Assembly: GCF_009730915.1 (NCBI RefSeq)
Contig: NC_052494.1
Location: 434,001-498,000, forward strand
DNA: 64,000 bases
Direction: 5' to 3'
DNA from: Dioscorea cayenensis subsp. rotundata
Taxonomy: Eukaryota; Streptophyta; Magnoliopsida; Dioscoreales; Dioscoreaceae
Shown here: positions 33,301-47,490 of the stretch, piece by piece
Layout: the number at the start of each line of letters is the position of its first letter
Numbering within the stretch: the first letter of the stretch is position 1
Made by a program: the position numbers and the translations under genes
The notes under the pieces: generated by a model
What the model was told of the DNA's origin: nothing
Seen by the model: the letters and a program-made list of their open reading frames with translations, nothing else
Databases searched by the model: none

Positions 33301-35861
33301 AAACTTCAACGTCTTCCAGATGAACTTGGACTTTGACTGTTGAAGAAGATGGGCCAAGGCTGCTGTTAGTGTGACCACAAAATGCAAAAATCAATTCTAA
33401 GATAAATTGTGAGATGATTTATATGATTGTGATGTGTACCCAACCAAGAAGACTTTTAGGTAATGTTTCTCTTTCATTGTTATGAATCATATGGTTTCTT
33501 GTTTGTCATGTGGTCCTGGTTTTCAAATGGAATATGCTTCTTGTTAGCATTTGTAAAAATCATATGATCTTTATCAATCTTATCATTTTTGTAAGTGTGT
33601 TATCTTTTTCTTTGCTATTAAATTTTATGCTTGATTCAATGTTACATAGGGTTGCAACATTCTTGTTGTTCATAATGACTTCTTTTTGTTTGTTTGTTTC
33701 TTTCTTTTTTTTTTGGTCAAAATTATTTTCATGCTTTGGTTGAAAGTGTTGACCTGCTCACTTAAATTTGGGGCAATTTTTTCTTGTTGTTATTGTTATT
33801 TAAATTAATTAATTTAGTTTTTGGTGAATATTTATTTGGGTTGATCTGTAAAATTCTATAGTGAGAATTCACTAAATATAGATAATTAATTAAACCATAA
33901 AAAAAAATTTAAAAAAAGATTTTTTTAAGATATTAAACTTTAAAAAAAAAAAAAACTAGTAATGTTTTTATTACCAAAAGGCCACTGATAAAACCACACT
34001 TTCACTGTTTATTTTATGTATAACAATAAAGCATTATTTTTCCTTATTATTTTTTTTTTAACTTTAATCTGTTATTTTCTTGGACATTGTTAGGGTGATT
34101 TTATGATATTAGTGTATTAATTTACTAATAAATTTTGATTCTACTTTTATATATCTTTGTGATAATTTCATAATTTAAAAGCAATTCCAGGTATACACAT
34201 CTAAAAATTTATTAAAAAAAAATCATAAAAATACTTGTGCATTTATAAAGAAAATATTTCCATATATACACATCCAAATACGTATAAAAAATCATTTATG
34301 TATTTATAAATTATCCATCCAAATACCAAACCACTTAAAAAATTATTAATTATTTATTTATTTATTTATTTATTTATCAAAAAGGGAATAATATTATGAC
34401 AATTGATCATGTGTGAATAGTGAATATATTCTCTCCGTTCTTTTTTATTTGTCACAAATTTATGTTTTTTTTATCAGTCATTTTTTAACATAAAAAAATA
34501 TTTATTATTATTATTATTCAAAATTATCTAAATATGAAAAAAAAAATGTGAAGATATAAATTAGGGATAATTTTGAAAAGATAACTAATTTTTATAAAAT
34601 TTTATGAAATAATAAAAAATTTTGTATGAGATTCGATTAATCACGATAAATAAAAAGAAGCAGAGGAGTATCACCGAAACCACCCAATTCAAGTAGTTAA
34701 AAGTTCAAATTTAGTGCGTGAGAGAGAGTTTGAACTCATGTAAAAATATTAACTCTGGATTCTTAGATTGGCCTAATAACTCAAGGCAGTGATACCTGAA
34801 ACATTGACTCAAAACCAGTGAAACATTAACTCAAAACACGCCCATTAAATTACAAAAGGATTTATTCCCTTTTGTAAAAGTAAAAGAATAAAAATAAATA
34901 AGTCTTTGTCTCCTTCATGCAGGGCATAGATAGGCCCTTGTCAACAAACTTAATGGTGAATCAAATGTACATCCATGATCTATACCTTCCAAAACAATTG
35001 AGACTTGCTTGCAATTCCCTTTTTTGACTTCTTATTTAGACGTGGTAGACTTGAATACGCCTATAATAATAATAATAATAATAATGCCATTTCCTTTTTT
35101 TTTCTCTCTCTCTTATTTTATTCATTTTTTTTTATCTTCAATTCATCATTTTTTAGTAGTGAGGTGACGGAGGATTTTGATTTATTTTCTATATACAAAA
35201 ATTTGAACTCGAAAAAGCATTTATTTAAGTGACTCAAACATCTCTTAGTTAAATTAATTATATTTATTTAATAAAATAAGGTTTTGAAAAAATGAAAAAA
35301 ATTATTTATATTCGCCTGACAAATATAATATTTATTTATATATCTAATAAATTATTTGTATTTGTTTATATATATTTTTTACTAAAAAAAATTAACTTAA
35401 AAAATTATATTAAAGAAAGTGAACTCTTATTTATCATTTTTTTTAATACTCAAAAAAATGAAAAAAAAATCAAACAATGACCCTATAATAAAATACTTGG
35501 TATTGCATTTGTCCTTATATTTAAAAAGTCAAGAGTTTGAATTCTACTCGTGGTTTGTACACATTTTTTTATTAAAAATAAAATAAAAAATAAATAGATC
35601 AAACAAGGATTAATCTATATTTTTCTGATTTTATAAATTAATATTTAATTATAAAAAATATATAAGGAAATAAATTGTCCTTATGGGAATATCCAATTTT
35701 ATAGAGGTATGCAAGCAATTTTCTTCATCTACTTATAATAATAATAATAATAATAATAATAATTGTCTTTATCATTCATTATTCATATATATTCTATAAT
35801 ATTAATGGCATCACCACCTCTTTATTCCTCTTTCAATTTTAAACATGTGAAAGTAATTCTG

Positions 35862-35946
<85 letters not shown>

Positions 35947-38200
35947 TGATGACTTTATAAAATTGTATGAAAATAAATTAAAACATTGAATTAAACCCAA
36001 TAAATAAGTACCGCATGCGTGCCCCAAAACAATCAAATTTATTTATACTAGTATGCATGCCATCACTAATGTTGCGGGCTTTAAAAAAATTTTGTATTTT
36101 ATATTTATTTTAATAAAAAAAAGTCTAGATATATGTATGAGTACGGATCATAAATTTAAAATTTATAAACATTCGTATGATCAGCTATTGGATTAATTTA
36201 GTACCGTTTAACTAAAAATAAAATCCAGTAGAACATATCAACCCGTGGGAGATGGTACCATTCTCCTGGTATCATTTATTCAATTGTTCATCCAATCTTT
36301 CTTCCTATCGCTCTCATTCTCACTCTCTCACTAGCTTTTAAAAATATAAGAAGTCTCCATCACTATATATATATAGCAATAATTTTATTGCATATTAATC
36401 AGTTGGTTTTTTTTTTATTACAACTCATTTATTACAATATATACATTATGTAGTATACTATAATATTATATTATACTAATATAGCATACATATAGTTATT
36501 ACTCTTATGTAATTTATTAATTATCTATAAATACTATTAAAGTAGATGTATAATCTACTCCAAGAGCGTTTTAAAGAATAATTTTAATTTTTTTTTAATA
36601 ATATTTAAATTTTTATTTATATTACTTATAATATTAATAATTGAAAAACATTATTGAAATCCAAAGTATAAAATAGTTTCTATAGTAGGAGTTGTTTAAT
36701 TATATTATTTAATATATGATATTGCTTCAAAACTCCTCACAAAATTTTAAAATCTCCGATGCGAAGTAGGGGAAAATGCCTAGTATATTTAATTGTAAGT
36801 GTATGTCTAATATACTAAATTTATGGTATATATATATTAGTATTACTATGTAGTATATATTAGTTTAATTAACTATTTATTCTATTAATATTTATATGTG
36901 TTTAATAAACCAATTTTAAAAGAAATTGATGTACCAATGTATGTAAATAATCAGATTTGCTAGGGGTATATATGTTAAAAAAATTTAAAGAAAAAAAAAA
37001 CTCAACAATTGGCGAACCAATAGGAGATGGGCAATTGTCCATCTGAGAAAAGAGTTTAGAAATTGAGATTTTTAGGGGGATAAGATTAACATATAGAGTA
37101 TATATATATATATATATATACATGCATATTATTTACAATATAAAAAACTCTATTTGTTACTTAATGGTCCAAAATCAATGGATTTTCTCAAAAAGATGTT
37201 GTTTTACATCAACTACTTTTATATTTAATTAAATAATAAAAATTATAAAAATAAATAATAATAATAATAATAATTTTAAATTCATATTTTACATTAAAAT
37301 ATTTAAATTTATTTTTTTTTATAAACCATAAAACACTCTATGCAAAAGACCTAATATTAGTATACTAACCCGCCATTAGTACTTTCATAATGCTATTTTT
37401 TAATATTATATTTTTAAATAAAAAAAATAAAATCAATATTTTTATATAATATATATAATTAAAAAAATTCAATTAATTTTCAACCACCTTCACAAGGATA
37501 ATATATATAGGGTGAGCCTAGATAAGAAATCTAAGGACGATTGTAGAACAACTATTGTATTCAAATCCAACAGCTACACATTACTCACACACACCTATCA
37601 TATACAATATATCATCTATATATCATCTACACTATCCTATGTGATTAACAATATACAACCCACCTAACCCATTAACCACAAATACAAGGGGTATTGTTTA
37701 TTTTTATTTTTATTTTGTCTATCTCTTTCTTCTTTATTTTCTTTATTTTTTTTTTCTTTTTTCAAATGTTCTACAAAACTCCTAAGTTAATATTTTATAT
37801 ATAATTATATATATATATATATATATATATAAGAAAAGGTATTCTGCAGACTCCGTAGTTGGTAACAAATTTTTTTTTTAATTTCTGTTAAATATTAGTA
37901 GAAATAGAGTTCAACAATTATGATTTATTTAGTTACTATACAACTAATAGATTATTTAATGGCTTAAATAAAAATACTGTATATTATTTATAAATACAAT
38001 ATTTTAAACATTGTTCATCTCACTTTTAACTGTACAGTAATACAATAAGTCTAAATCAACGCACATAGATTCATTCACACAGGATTGATCCTGTATATAT
38101 TTATATATATATACAATTATGTATTTCCTGAGGCTATTTAAAAAAAATCAAAAAAAAAAAAAAACGTTTCCTTAATTGGAAACGGGTTCCCTTAAGTATT
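33301..38200. other. AT-rich intergenic region, no gene recognised
   Basis: About 4.9 kb of AT-rich DNA between serpin 3 and the NLR gene. It holds (AAT)n at 35059-35084 and 35736-35763, a long (AT)n at 35864-35943, and shorter (AT)n tracts near 37098-37122 and 37806-37830. B-box-like fragments (GAGTTTGAACTC near 34727; GAGTTTGAATTC near 35531) suggest decayed SINEs. Open frames here are low-complexity. Confidence 0.7.
35864..35943. repeat. (AT)n microsatellite, 80 bp
   Basis: An uninterrupted dinucleotide run. Its length is likely to vary between individuals or to be imprecise in assembly. Confidence 0.95.
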
Positions 38201-38256
38201 TTGAAAAGACTAAAATACCCTTCAAGGCTCTCTATTTCATCTCCATTCGCGCGTCG

Positions 38257-38496
38257 ATGAAGATGACGACGAAGAAGCACAAAGAACGCAGCAATGGACA
38301 ACTTCTTCGCCGGCGAGATCGCGACGGAGCTCGTCAAGGAGCTCATCAAGGTCATCCGGCATGCTTATCTCTGCCGTCCCTCTGCCGAGCAGCTCAAGCG
38401 CTCCGTCGATGCCCTCCTTCCCATCGTCAACGAGATACGATACTCCGGCGTGGAGCTCCCCCAAGCACGCCAGAACCAGCTTTCAGACCTCGCTGA
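38257..38496 (+). other. possible upstream ORF overlapping the NLR start codon
   Basis: An ATG 37 bp before the NLR start opens a 79-codon frame in a different phase that overlaps the NLR coding start and ends at 38496. If the mRNA begins upstream of 38257, ribosomes starting here would miss the NLR ATG, which could lower its translation. There is no evidence that the peptide itself has a function. Confidence 0.3.
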
Positions 38497-41400
38497 GAAA
38501 CTCCGCCTTGGCCTGGAGCTTGCACGCAAGGCCGCCGACTCACCGCGCTGGAACGTCTACCGCTCTATCCAGCTCTCTCGCCGCATGGAGCGTGTTGATC
38601 GGTGGATCTCGAAGTGGGTTGATCGGCAGATGCCGGCTCATGTGCTTGCTGATGTGCATCATCTTCGTGTGGACTCGTTGGCGAGGTTGGATCGGATTGA
38701 GAGGAAGATTGATGAAGGGAGTGCGATGGGGAGGAGGATGGTGGTGGAGATGATGGAGGGATTGGAGTTGGGTGGAGGGGAGGAGGTGGTGGGCGTGGGG
38801 ATTAAGGTTGGGAGGGAGAGAGTGAAGGAGATGCTGATCAATGGCGACGATGCGCGCGTGGTTGTTGGGATTTGCGGGATGGCGGGCAGTGGAAAGACTA
38901 CTTTGGCGAAGGAGCTCTGCAAGGATCCTCAGATTCGAAGTAAGCTCTGATTCCTTTCAGATTTTTTAGGATTTGGGTTTAAATTAATCATCTTTTTTCG
39001 GAAAATTTCTCATAAAAAGAGCTCTTTTTTTTTTATAGAGCTTTTGCAAATTGATTGGGGGTTTGTATCCATGCCCTCAAATTTCTTGATGAAATTTTTC
39101 AGGGAACACATGAACAATTCTTCAGATGGATTTTTGTTGAGAATTATATATCTTATTTGATTTGATTATTTGAAATCAAAGCCTTCAGTTGTTGTTGAAT
39201 ACTTGACTTTATTGTCCAGTTATTTTCCACTTTCGCTGTCAAAATACTTTAGCAAGCAATTATTGTTTGAGTTCTGTTTGTTTCTTTTCTTTAAATTCTT
39301 TATTGATGTTTGCAGCATTTGAATTCTTAGTATCACAATATAGAATTCACAAATGGAAATGTTTGACCAATCAGTATTCATGGATTACCTCTGCAATGTG
39401 TTACATATGTTTGAAAAGTCTTTTTTTTTTTCTTCTTCTGATCTTTTAATATTTATTTTTTTAGATCACTTTAGTGGTGGAATTTTGTTCGAGACGGTAT
39501 CTCAATCTCCGAATTTAGAGAACTTGAAATTCAAGCTGTGGGAAAAGATCACTGGGAATATTGTTCGTGGGGCTTATGATGAGATTCCTCAATGGCAGAT
39601 AGTGTTGCAGCCAAGACTGAAAGCTCCGGTTCTCGTTGTATTGGACGATGTATGGACTCCATCTGAGCTTGAAGAGCTTATTTTTAAAGTGCCTGGATGC
39701 AAGACACTTGTTGTATCAAGGTTCAAATTCCCTACAATATTCACTGACACTTATGAAATGGAATTGCTAGGAGAAGAAGAGGCCTTATCCCTTTTCTGTT
39801 CTTCAGCTTTCGACCAGCAGTCAATTCCGCCAACTGCTGATAAAAAGTTGGTGAAACAGGTATTGTCACTTGATCTACATTGATAAATGGTTTCATTTAG
39901 TCTCTTGCTAGAGCTTGAACAGATGAAGATTATATAATTCACAATAAGGGAAGTTATGGAAAAATATTCCTGATGTATTTGCAGTTTCGAAGCTCATTTC
40001 ATATGATTTATTTAGTCATGAAGGCCACTTCATACACTAGTCTACTTTGGCAACTTTCTTGATTCTGCTCAGTTTGGTAAATAACAACAACATTGGATCT
40101 TTATTTAAATAATTAAACTTTCATAGTTTTCAAGGTTCGGGTCATTTTTTTATTTTAATATTCGTGTCCATTGCATCAGATAAAGTCCTTGTTTGAATTC
40201 TGATCTTTATTTATACAACAGGTTGTTGAAGAATGTAAAGGCCTTCCTCTAGCTTTAAAAGTGATTGGAGCTTCACTCCGTGGGCAGCCCCCAAAGATTT
40301 GGGCAAGTGCAAAGAATAGACTATCTCGAGGAGAAGCCATATCCGACTCCCACGAGAATAAATTACTTGAAAGGATGGAGTTAAGCATTCAGTGTCTTTC
40401 ACACAAGGTCAAGGAGTGTTTTCTTGATCTGGGTTCCTTTCCAGAAGACAAGAAGATTCCTCTTGATGTACTAATTAACATATGGATGGAGATCCATGAT
40501 CTTGAAGAAGTAGATGCCTATGCTATCTTAGTCGAACTCTCCAATAAAAACCTACTTACCCTGGTGAAAGATGCACAGTATGTTGTCTGAATCAGTCTGA
40601 TGAACAACCTTGCTAATAAAAGTTCAATGTTCATCACAACACAAAGTAATTCTTTGTTTTTATCTTTTGTGATCTATTCAGGAGCAGAGCTGGAGACATC
40701 TATAGCAGTTACAATGAGCTTTCTGTCACTCAGCATGATGTTTTGAGGGACCTGGTTCTTCACATTAGCAGTCGGGAGTCTTTGAACAGTCGAAAAAGAT
40801 TGAACATGCCAAGGAAAGAAGACAGACTTCCAAAGGATTGGGAAAGGAACAATGATCAACAGTTTGATGCACAGATTGTTTCAATTCATACAGGTATGCT
40901 TATCCCGTGCTATTATGTCTCATATACATTTCTGTTTAACATTCGTTTCCAATACTTCTTATGTGGTTTTAGTTAGTTTTTTACTCCTTTATGTATCACT
41001 CTCTGCTAATTGAAAGTCATTGATGAAGCTTGAAAGTTGACAATTTCTGATTTATAGACAAATTACCATTGGTTCTAATAACATCCATTGCTCCCCTTTG
41101 ATGCTGTCAGATGTGTGTAGCAAATATATGGCAACTTTAGACTGAGCTTGTTTTTATTTCAGGTGAAATGAAAGAATGTGATTGGTTCAACATGCACTTT
41201 CCAAAGGCTGAAGTTCTTATTCTAAACTTCTCCTCATCCGAATATTTCCTGCCTCCGTTTATCAAGACAATGCCAAAGCTGAAAGTTCTAGTGTTGATCA
41301 ACTATGGACTCTCGAGCACAAAGCTTCACAATCTTACCGTATTTGAATCCATAAATAACTTGACAAGCGTTTGGTTCGAGAAGATAACCATCCCTCCTCT

Positions 41401-41995
41401 GCCAAGAACCACAATTCCCTTGCAAAACTTAATGAAAGTCTCTCTAGTCCTATGTGAGCTCAAGAACAGCCTCCAAGGTTCGACTGTCCTTCTGCCACTG
41501 ACATTTCCGTGCATCTCCAACCTCACAATCGATCACTGCATTGATTTAACCGATCTTCCATCCAGCATTTGCGAACTCAATTCTCTTAAGAGCCTCAGCA
41601 TATCAAACTGCCATGATTTAGAAGAGTTGCCTCATGAGCTCGGAAAACTAAATTCACTTCATATTCTTCGTATATACGCATGCCCGGGTTTGAAGAAGCT
41701 CCCGCAATCACTCTGCAAGCTGAAAAGCTTGCAGTATCTTGATATCTCTCAGTGTTTTAACCTCGAAGGCCTCCCCGAAGAATTCGGTTACTTGACAAAC
41801 TTGGAAAAGATTGATATGAGGGAATGCCCACAAGTGAGCAGTGTACCGAAATCATCGATGTTGTTGAAGTCTCTGGGGAATGTAATATGTGATGAAGAGA
41901 TATCATTGTTATGGAAAGAAGCAGAGAGGGAGATTCCAGAGCTGCGTGTTCAAGTTGTAGAAGAATGTTTCAATTTAGATTGGCTTGTAGAGTGA
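38294..41995 (+). CDS. RPW8-type helper NLR immune receptor, ADR1-like
   Basis: Five exons, 38294-38939, 39465-39859, 40222-40577, 40682-40893 and 41163-41995, all GT-AG and in phase, encode 813 residues. ADR1-class RNLs are helper receptors that act with EDS1-family complexes downstream of sensor NLRs and drive cell death and salicylic-acid defence. The N-terminus (about 1-150) is an RPW8-like coiled-coil domain. The NB-ARC domain has P-loop GMAGSGKTT (195-203), kinase 2 LVVLDDVW (272-279), RNBS-B-like TLVVSRFKF, GLPLA (354-358) and QHD at 483-485 in place of MHD, the form usual in ADR1 proteins. The C-terminal leucine-rich repeats (from about 537) include CHDLEELPHELGKLNSL-type repeats. Length and intron number fit the family, and no truncation is seen. 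Exon 1 is GC-rich. It is convergent with the SnRK2 gene. Confidence 0.93.
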
Positions 41996-43529
41996 AGTGA
42001 AATAAGAGATTTCTCATTGAAATGCTTGTTCACTTGTATGTTTGGAATAACTACTGTGAATATGTTTTTAATGCTAGTTCTAATGGGCCAAATTAGAACT
42101 TTAGGTTTTCACACCTTCCTTTCCTTTTCTTTATTTATTTATTTAATTAATTTTCTTTTGGGTTAAAGGCCTGTTTTTTATTTTGTTTTAAGTTAACTTT
42201 ACCCAGAAAAAAAAATCATTGGTGATTGAAAATGATTAAACAGAAAGAGAGAAAAAAAAATAGTTTGGGGGTTTTTTTTTTTTAAGCATTTTCGGAGACA
42301 CTTCTCTAACGTTAAACAATTTAACACTTGAGAACCTCTGGCGGTCCAGTGATTTTTCATTAAAATAGTGAATGAACAGTCAAATAATCGAAACTCTTTG
42401 AACTTAATAATATGCAAACAGTGTATAATACTATAAAAATATTGTATAATATTGTTCATTTATTGTTTATTAGATTTTTTGTAGAAGGAATCATATTTTT
42501 CACCCATTAAAAGTTAAATGGTCAAGAGATTTATCATGATAAAGTTACGGTCCGTGATATATTATTTTGGGCATCTGTAATAGGCCATTATTAACTCACA
42601 TGATAAATTCTTTGGAAATCATTAAACAATCATAACTAATGCACATTAAACTATCATAACTAATGCACCTTTTTTACAGGGAAAAAAAAAGTAACACATT
42701 GAGATGAGTGTTTTTTAAACCAAAATGCTCTAAAAAATTGTATAATCTCTTCTGTTTCTTTGCATCCTTTTTCACTGTAATAATAGAATTTATCATAATT
42801 TTATATGAATAAAATGTGGGATCTAGATTTTTTTTAAATCGAAGCCCATATACTATAATTTTATATAAGAAATTTGGAAATAAAATAAATACAACTAATA
42901 GCATAATTTAATAAAATTAGAAAAACCAAAATTCAACTAAACATTCAATTGTTTATTTTATTAATAAAAGTGTTTGGGATAGAAATACTTCTAATAGAAT
43001 GTAAGCATTTAATTTAAAAGTGAATCCAAACAACCCTTGCTTTGGCAAGCCAAATTCTCAATTAAACAGTGTATGGATGAATAAATAATTAAATATTTCT
43101 ACATAATTAAGATTAGGTCATTCAAAACCCTAATTTTCCTCAAACCTGAACAGAGCCAGAAATTTAAAAATAATAATAATAATAATAATAAACAGAAGGA
43201 AAGAAAGACTACATTATAACAGATAATTAACAACAACAACAACAGCAGCAGCAGCAAGAACAACAACAAACCAAGATAGTACAATCACCAGTTTCAAGAT
43301 ACAGAGGCATGCCAATGCAAACAAGTTGTGTGCCTACATACATTACACAGACAATCAACAGAAGGATGTAAACTTAGGGTTTGATTCTTCCAGTTGATGC
43401 TCGGAGTATACCTTAGCGTCCAAACAGCTGAATCTTCAATCTTCGCAATTTATCTTAAGTTTGGAATAGCGTCCATTGACAACCACCTTTCCCGATTGTT
43501 TTTGATACACCAGCGGAAAACCACAATAG
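41996..43529. other. NLR-SnRK2 convergent 3' spacer
   Basis: 1.5 kb between two convergent genes, holding both 3' UTRs. It contains AT-rich DNA, (AAT)n near 43167-43191 and a CAA/CAG-type run near 43228-43270 that probably lies in the SnRK2 3' UTR. No gene is recognised. Confidence 0.65.
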
Positions 43530-46500
43530 TTACATTGCATATACTATTTCTCCACTGCTATCCACGTCAAGATCAGGGTCAGAATCCAGATCCTCCATGT
43601 CGTCATCAAGGTCAAGGTTATCGGTCAAATATGGGTTCAGTGCACGAGTACCAGCTGCAGGTATGGTGGCCTCTGCAATGATCTGCATTATCTCATCGAT
43701 GCTTTGCATCGGTTGATCAGGCTCCTCATACTGGTTACTCATCATGTTCTCATCCATCAAACCTGCTGGTAGATTCTTCAAAAACCATTCGTGGTTGCGT
43801 ATGTCAGGAATTGTTATCCTCTGGAAGTTCATGACACATTAAAATGATGTACAAACAAATGTTAGAAGCTAAACAAAGGCATTCGCAAACCTATTTGGTT
43901 GATTTCACAAAAATCACACAGAATTAACACGACTTCCAGGACTTTGCATGCTATCTTCCACAGAATCTATTGTTAGTGAGCTGAAGAATTCACAGGATAT
44001 TATACTCATTAAAATTACCAAAAGAACAAGTGATGATAATTCTTTTCCTAGGATTGAGGGTATGTACGAAAACAAGTGTTAGGACCTTCTGTTTTCTTGT
44101 TTTTCTTCTGGAGGGAAACTATTGTCTAGCTTGAATCAAAATAATAAAATAAAAGATGCATGAGAACACAAGTTCTTACCATTAAAGGATTGGCAACAAA
44201 AATCTTTGAGATTAGCTGTTGGCACTCAGGAGATATGTGTACATAGTCTGGAATTGAATATTGAACACCCAGGATTCTCTGTTGGAGATGTGCAAGTGGT
44301 TAGTTACTTAATATTCCGGGTGCTGTGACGGTAAAAGAAGGGAATGACTTCACCTGTATAGTCTTCCGGAAATTTTTGGGCTCTTCCGGATCCTCGAAAG
44401 GGTATGCACCAACTAGCATGACATATAAGGTCACTCCACATGACCATACATCAGCAATCTGCATGCAGTGTAAAAGGTTGACAATATAAGAGAAAAACAA
44501 TTTACCAAGTAAAAGCCAGGTTGTTAATGCAAGTGAGACGAGCATTTCTCATCTTTATATAAGACAAACCAGTTTTGCAAAACAGAAAAATTACAATGCA
44601 ATAAACTTAATTTAATGGATAACAATATACTGGCCTTAAGAATGTCAGTTTTTGTAACTCAGATATTACACCAAAGCTCATCTTATAGACTGTTCTTGGT
44701 TTTAACATCAATCCCTTTACAAGTAAAAGGTGCTGTTCTTATATCTACAACATGTTTGTGAACGCATGTCCTTCCATCAAATACACAAAGATCATACCAA
44801 AATGCTAATGATCCTTGACACTATTCTCAACTTTAAAGTCAAACAAATTAAAAAAAAAAAAAGGAAAACAAAAAAGAGAAGCAACAAACCTGAAATATGC
44901 AATTATTAATAACAGCTAACTGCCTTTAAGCAGAAATGTGATATTAATCAATGAACAAAGCTCCAGTGCATAATAAATAAATCAAATATCACATACAAAG
45001 AGACATACAAAGAGCAAATAAGATCAAAGAAGACACAGGATTAAATGTACGTTGTAAATTAGCTACCTTGCCATCATATTCCTTCTTGAGTAACACTTCA
45101 GGCGCAATGTATGCAGGAGTTCCAACAGTTGACTTTGGTTGAGAATGCAGAACAGATGACTGAAAAATACAAGTCAGGTGTCACAACATAAAAAGAAATA
45201 GCTACAGACAAACAAACAAGAAGGTGAACTGAAGTTAATTTATCGAGCATTTAAAATATTTCAGAAGAAAAACATCAAATGATAACAGTACATAATTACT
45301 TAAGGTGCCACAAAAATCAGCATAACTTATGCACATAATGAATTTGCCGCTATGTTCATAGGCCACATCAAGCCCAAACCCTGATTGCGTAAAGGTCAAA
45401 ATGCCTTTCCAGGGATTCTACCAAATTCACCCATTTCAAATTGTGGAGAACTGCGAGTTCAATCACTCACATGGTGGAACCAGTGTGTTTTCTGACTTCA
45501 CTCAGCAAAACGAAACATAAATTCATGTCTGAATTGTAGAGATACTATGCAAGTTCAATCACTCACATGGCGGAACTAATGTGTTTTTTTGGCTTCAGTC
45601 ATAATAAAAGAGACAAAAATTCGTGTCTGAATTGTAGAGATACTATTAACAGAAGCGCCAATTGTTACCTTAGAATAGCCAAAATCACATATCTTCAGAC
45701 GAGGCGCCGCGCTTCCATCCAGTAAAGTGTTCTCCAGCTTTAAGTCACGATGGCATACTTGCTGGACAACAAAAACAACACCAGCCAATTCAACCATTGA
45801 AACCTAAAAGTAACAACTGCAAAAGGGTCTCAATCACCCACCATTGAATGACAGTAGCTGACACCCGATATAAGTTGTTGAAAAAAGAAACGTGCCTGCA
45901 GGAAAAAACAAGTGGAAATGACTCCAACAACAAGTAATATTTTAGAGATAAGCAACAAAAATTTGATCAAAGGATCAAGTAAGTGACCTCATCCTCACTG
46001 AAGCGGCCAGCATTGCAAATGCGCTCAAAAAGTTCACCCCCAGAAGCATACTCCATAACAATTGCCAGATGGGTAGGAGTTAATATAACCTATAAATATA
46101 ATTAGAGCACATTATTTATTAGACACCAGAAGTATCATACTTTATCAGATTAGAATCATTGAAGCTCACCTCTTTGAACCTAATAATATTAGGGTGCCTC
46201 AACGATCTGTGGTTGATAATTTCTCGTTGGACGTTTTCATCAATCTGTCATCCACATGACAGATATTATTTTTCAGTAATCAAACACAAATAACAGCAGA
46301 ATCTACTATGAACACAAAATATTCTAGCAATCTTTTCCTAAAGTTTCCAGTGACCCACCACACTATTCAGTTCATTCTAATTTCATCAGAAATCCAATGT
46401 CAAACCTATTCCAAGCATTAAGCATCCATCACCATGCACTGCCATATCAGCCGGAACAGTTTGTAGATAGTGTACTCCAATACAATATCAAAACCAAGAA

Positions 46501-46972
46501 GAAAAATACACACGTACATCGTCCATGGCACTACAACTTACAAATAGAATCAATTCCTTTTTTTTCCATAAAAGTGTAAAAATTTCTACTAGGCCAACTA
46601 AGAAAAATTTCAAATTGAATCAACTTCCAAAAAAAAAATTGCATTTTTAAAAAATCATAGAAATGAAAGACACACTTCATGAAAGAAAGAAAGAAAGAAG
46701 CTTCCTTTCTCCATCCAAAGCAAGTCAAAAGTCATCTCTTTCTAATGATATCCAAGAATTCAATACTAAAACTTCATCAAAAATAGATAACAAACCTTCT
46801 CGCCCCTCTCAATATACTTCACAGCAACGAGATCACCCGACTGCTTGTCCCGCATCAACCTGGCGATCCCGAAGTTCCCAGACCCAATATCCTTCACCAG
46901 CTCATACCGATCACTGTCGTGCATTATCGGCATATCCATTCCCGGCCCAACAGTCAGCGCCGACCGATCCAT
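43530..46972 (-). CDS. SnRK2 protein kinase, ABA-activated subclass III (OST1/SAPK8-10-like)
   Basis: Nine minus-strand exons, 46796-46972, 46170-46244, 45988-46089, 45842-45895, 45669-45761, 45067-45159, 44354-44458, 44180-44278 and 43530-43820, each ending on a codon boundary, encode 362 residues. It is a Ser/Thr kinase of the ABA and osmotic-stress pathway, held off by PP2C phosphatases and active on channels and ABF-type transcription factors. Visible are the Gly-loop IGSGNFG (29-35), the ATP-binding Lys52, HRDLKLEN (140-147), DFG (162-164), and the activation loop with Ser177/Thr178 before [10 protein letters not shown]. The C-terminus has the SnRK2 box (GLMDEN...[10 protein letters not shown]) and an Asp-rich ABA box ending [11 protein letters not shown], which marks subclass III. 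The ATG at 46972 matches the family start MDR-ALTVGPG. The nine-exon structure is the family norm. Confidence 0.95.
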
Positions 46973-47279
46973 GCTCCCCAATGGTTCGCTTCTTTACATC
47001 AAACCCCTAAAACCAAGACCAAATACTCAGCTCCGGCCGTGGCCGCGACGTGGCGCGACGCTGCCCGTGAAGTTTTGGATCGGCGGGAAGCCCGTGAGGA
47101 GAGGGATCTCAGCGATGGAGGTTGGATTGAGGTCGAGATCTGTCCATTCGTGAGCTTTATCTAGGGTTAGGGTTTTGGGGATTCGAGGATGAGGAGTTGA
47201 AGAAGATGGGGACGAGCTCTTGCTCGTGACCTGCTTCTTTTTTTTCTCTTGCTTTTTTTTTTTAAATTAAAAAATTAAA

Positions 47280-47490
47280 AAAACGTTATTTATGAAGAAA
47301 AGGAACCTGTTTTTTTTTGCATATAAACCCCTGCAGTCTTTATAATTTCATAAAAACTCTTATATTTATAAAAAAAATAATATTTCATTTTTTTAAAGCA
47401 AAAAAAATCGTTATTATATATTTATATGAAGAAAAAAAAGAAGGGACCTCTCGTGTATAAACCTTTGTAGTTTTTATGATTTTAGGTACA
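47280..47490. repeat. imperfect direct repeat of about 100 bp near the SnRK2 promoter
   Basis: Two copies (about 47280-47350 and 47400-47483) share ACGTTAT/TCGTTAT, TATGAAGAAAA, GGAACCT/GGGACCT, TATAAACC, and TTTATAATTT/TTTATGATTT in the same order. Confidence 0.5.

Noticed and set aside
46970-46981. SnRK2 start three codons further upstream
   Set aside because: The upstream codon is TTG, not ATG; the ATG at 46972 matches the family N-terminus.
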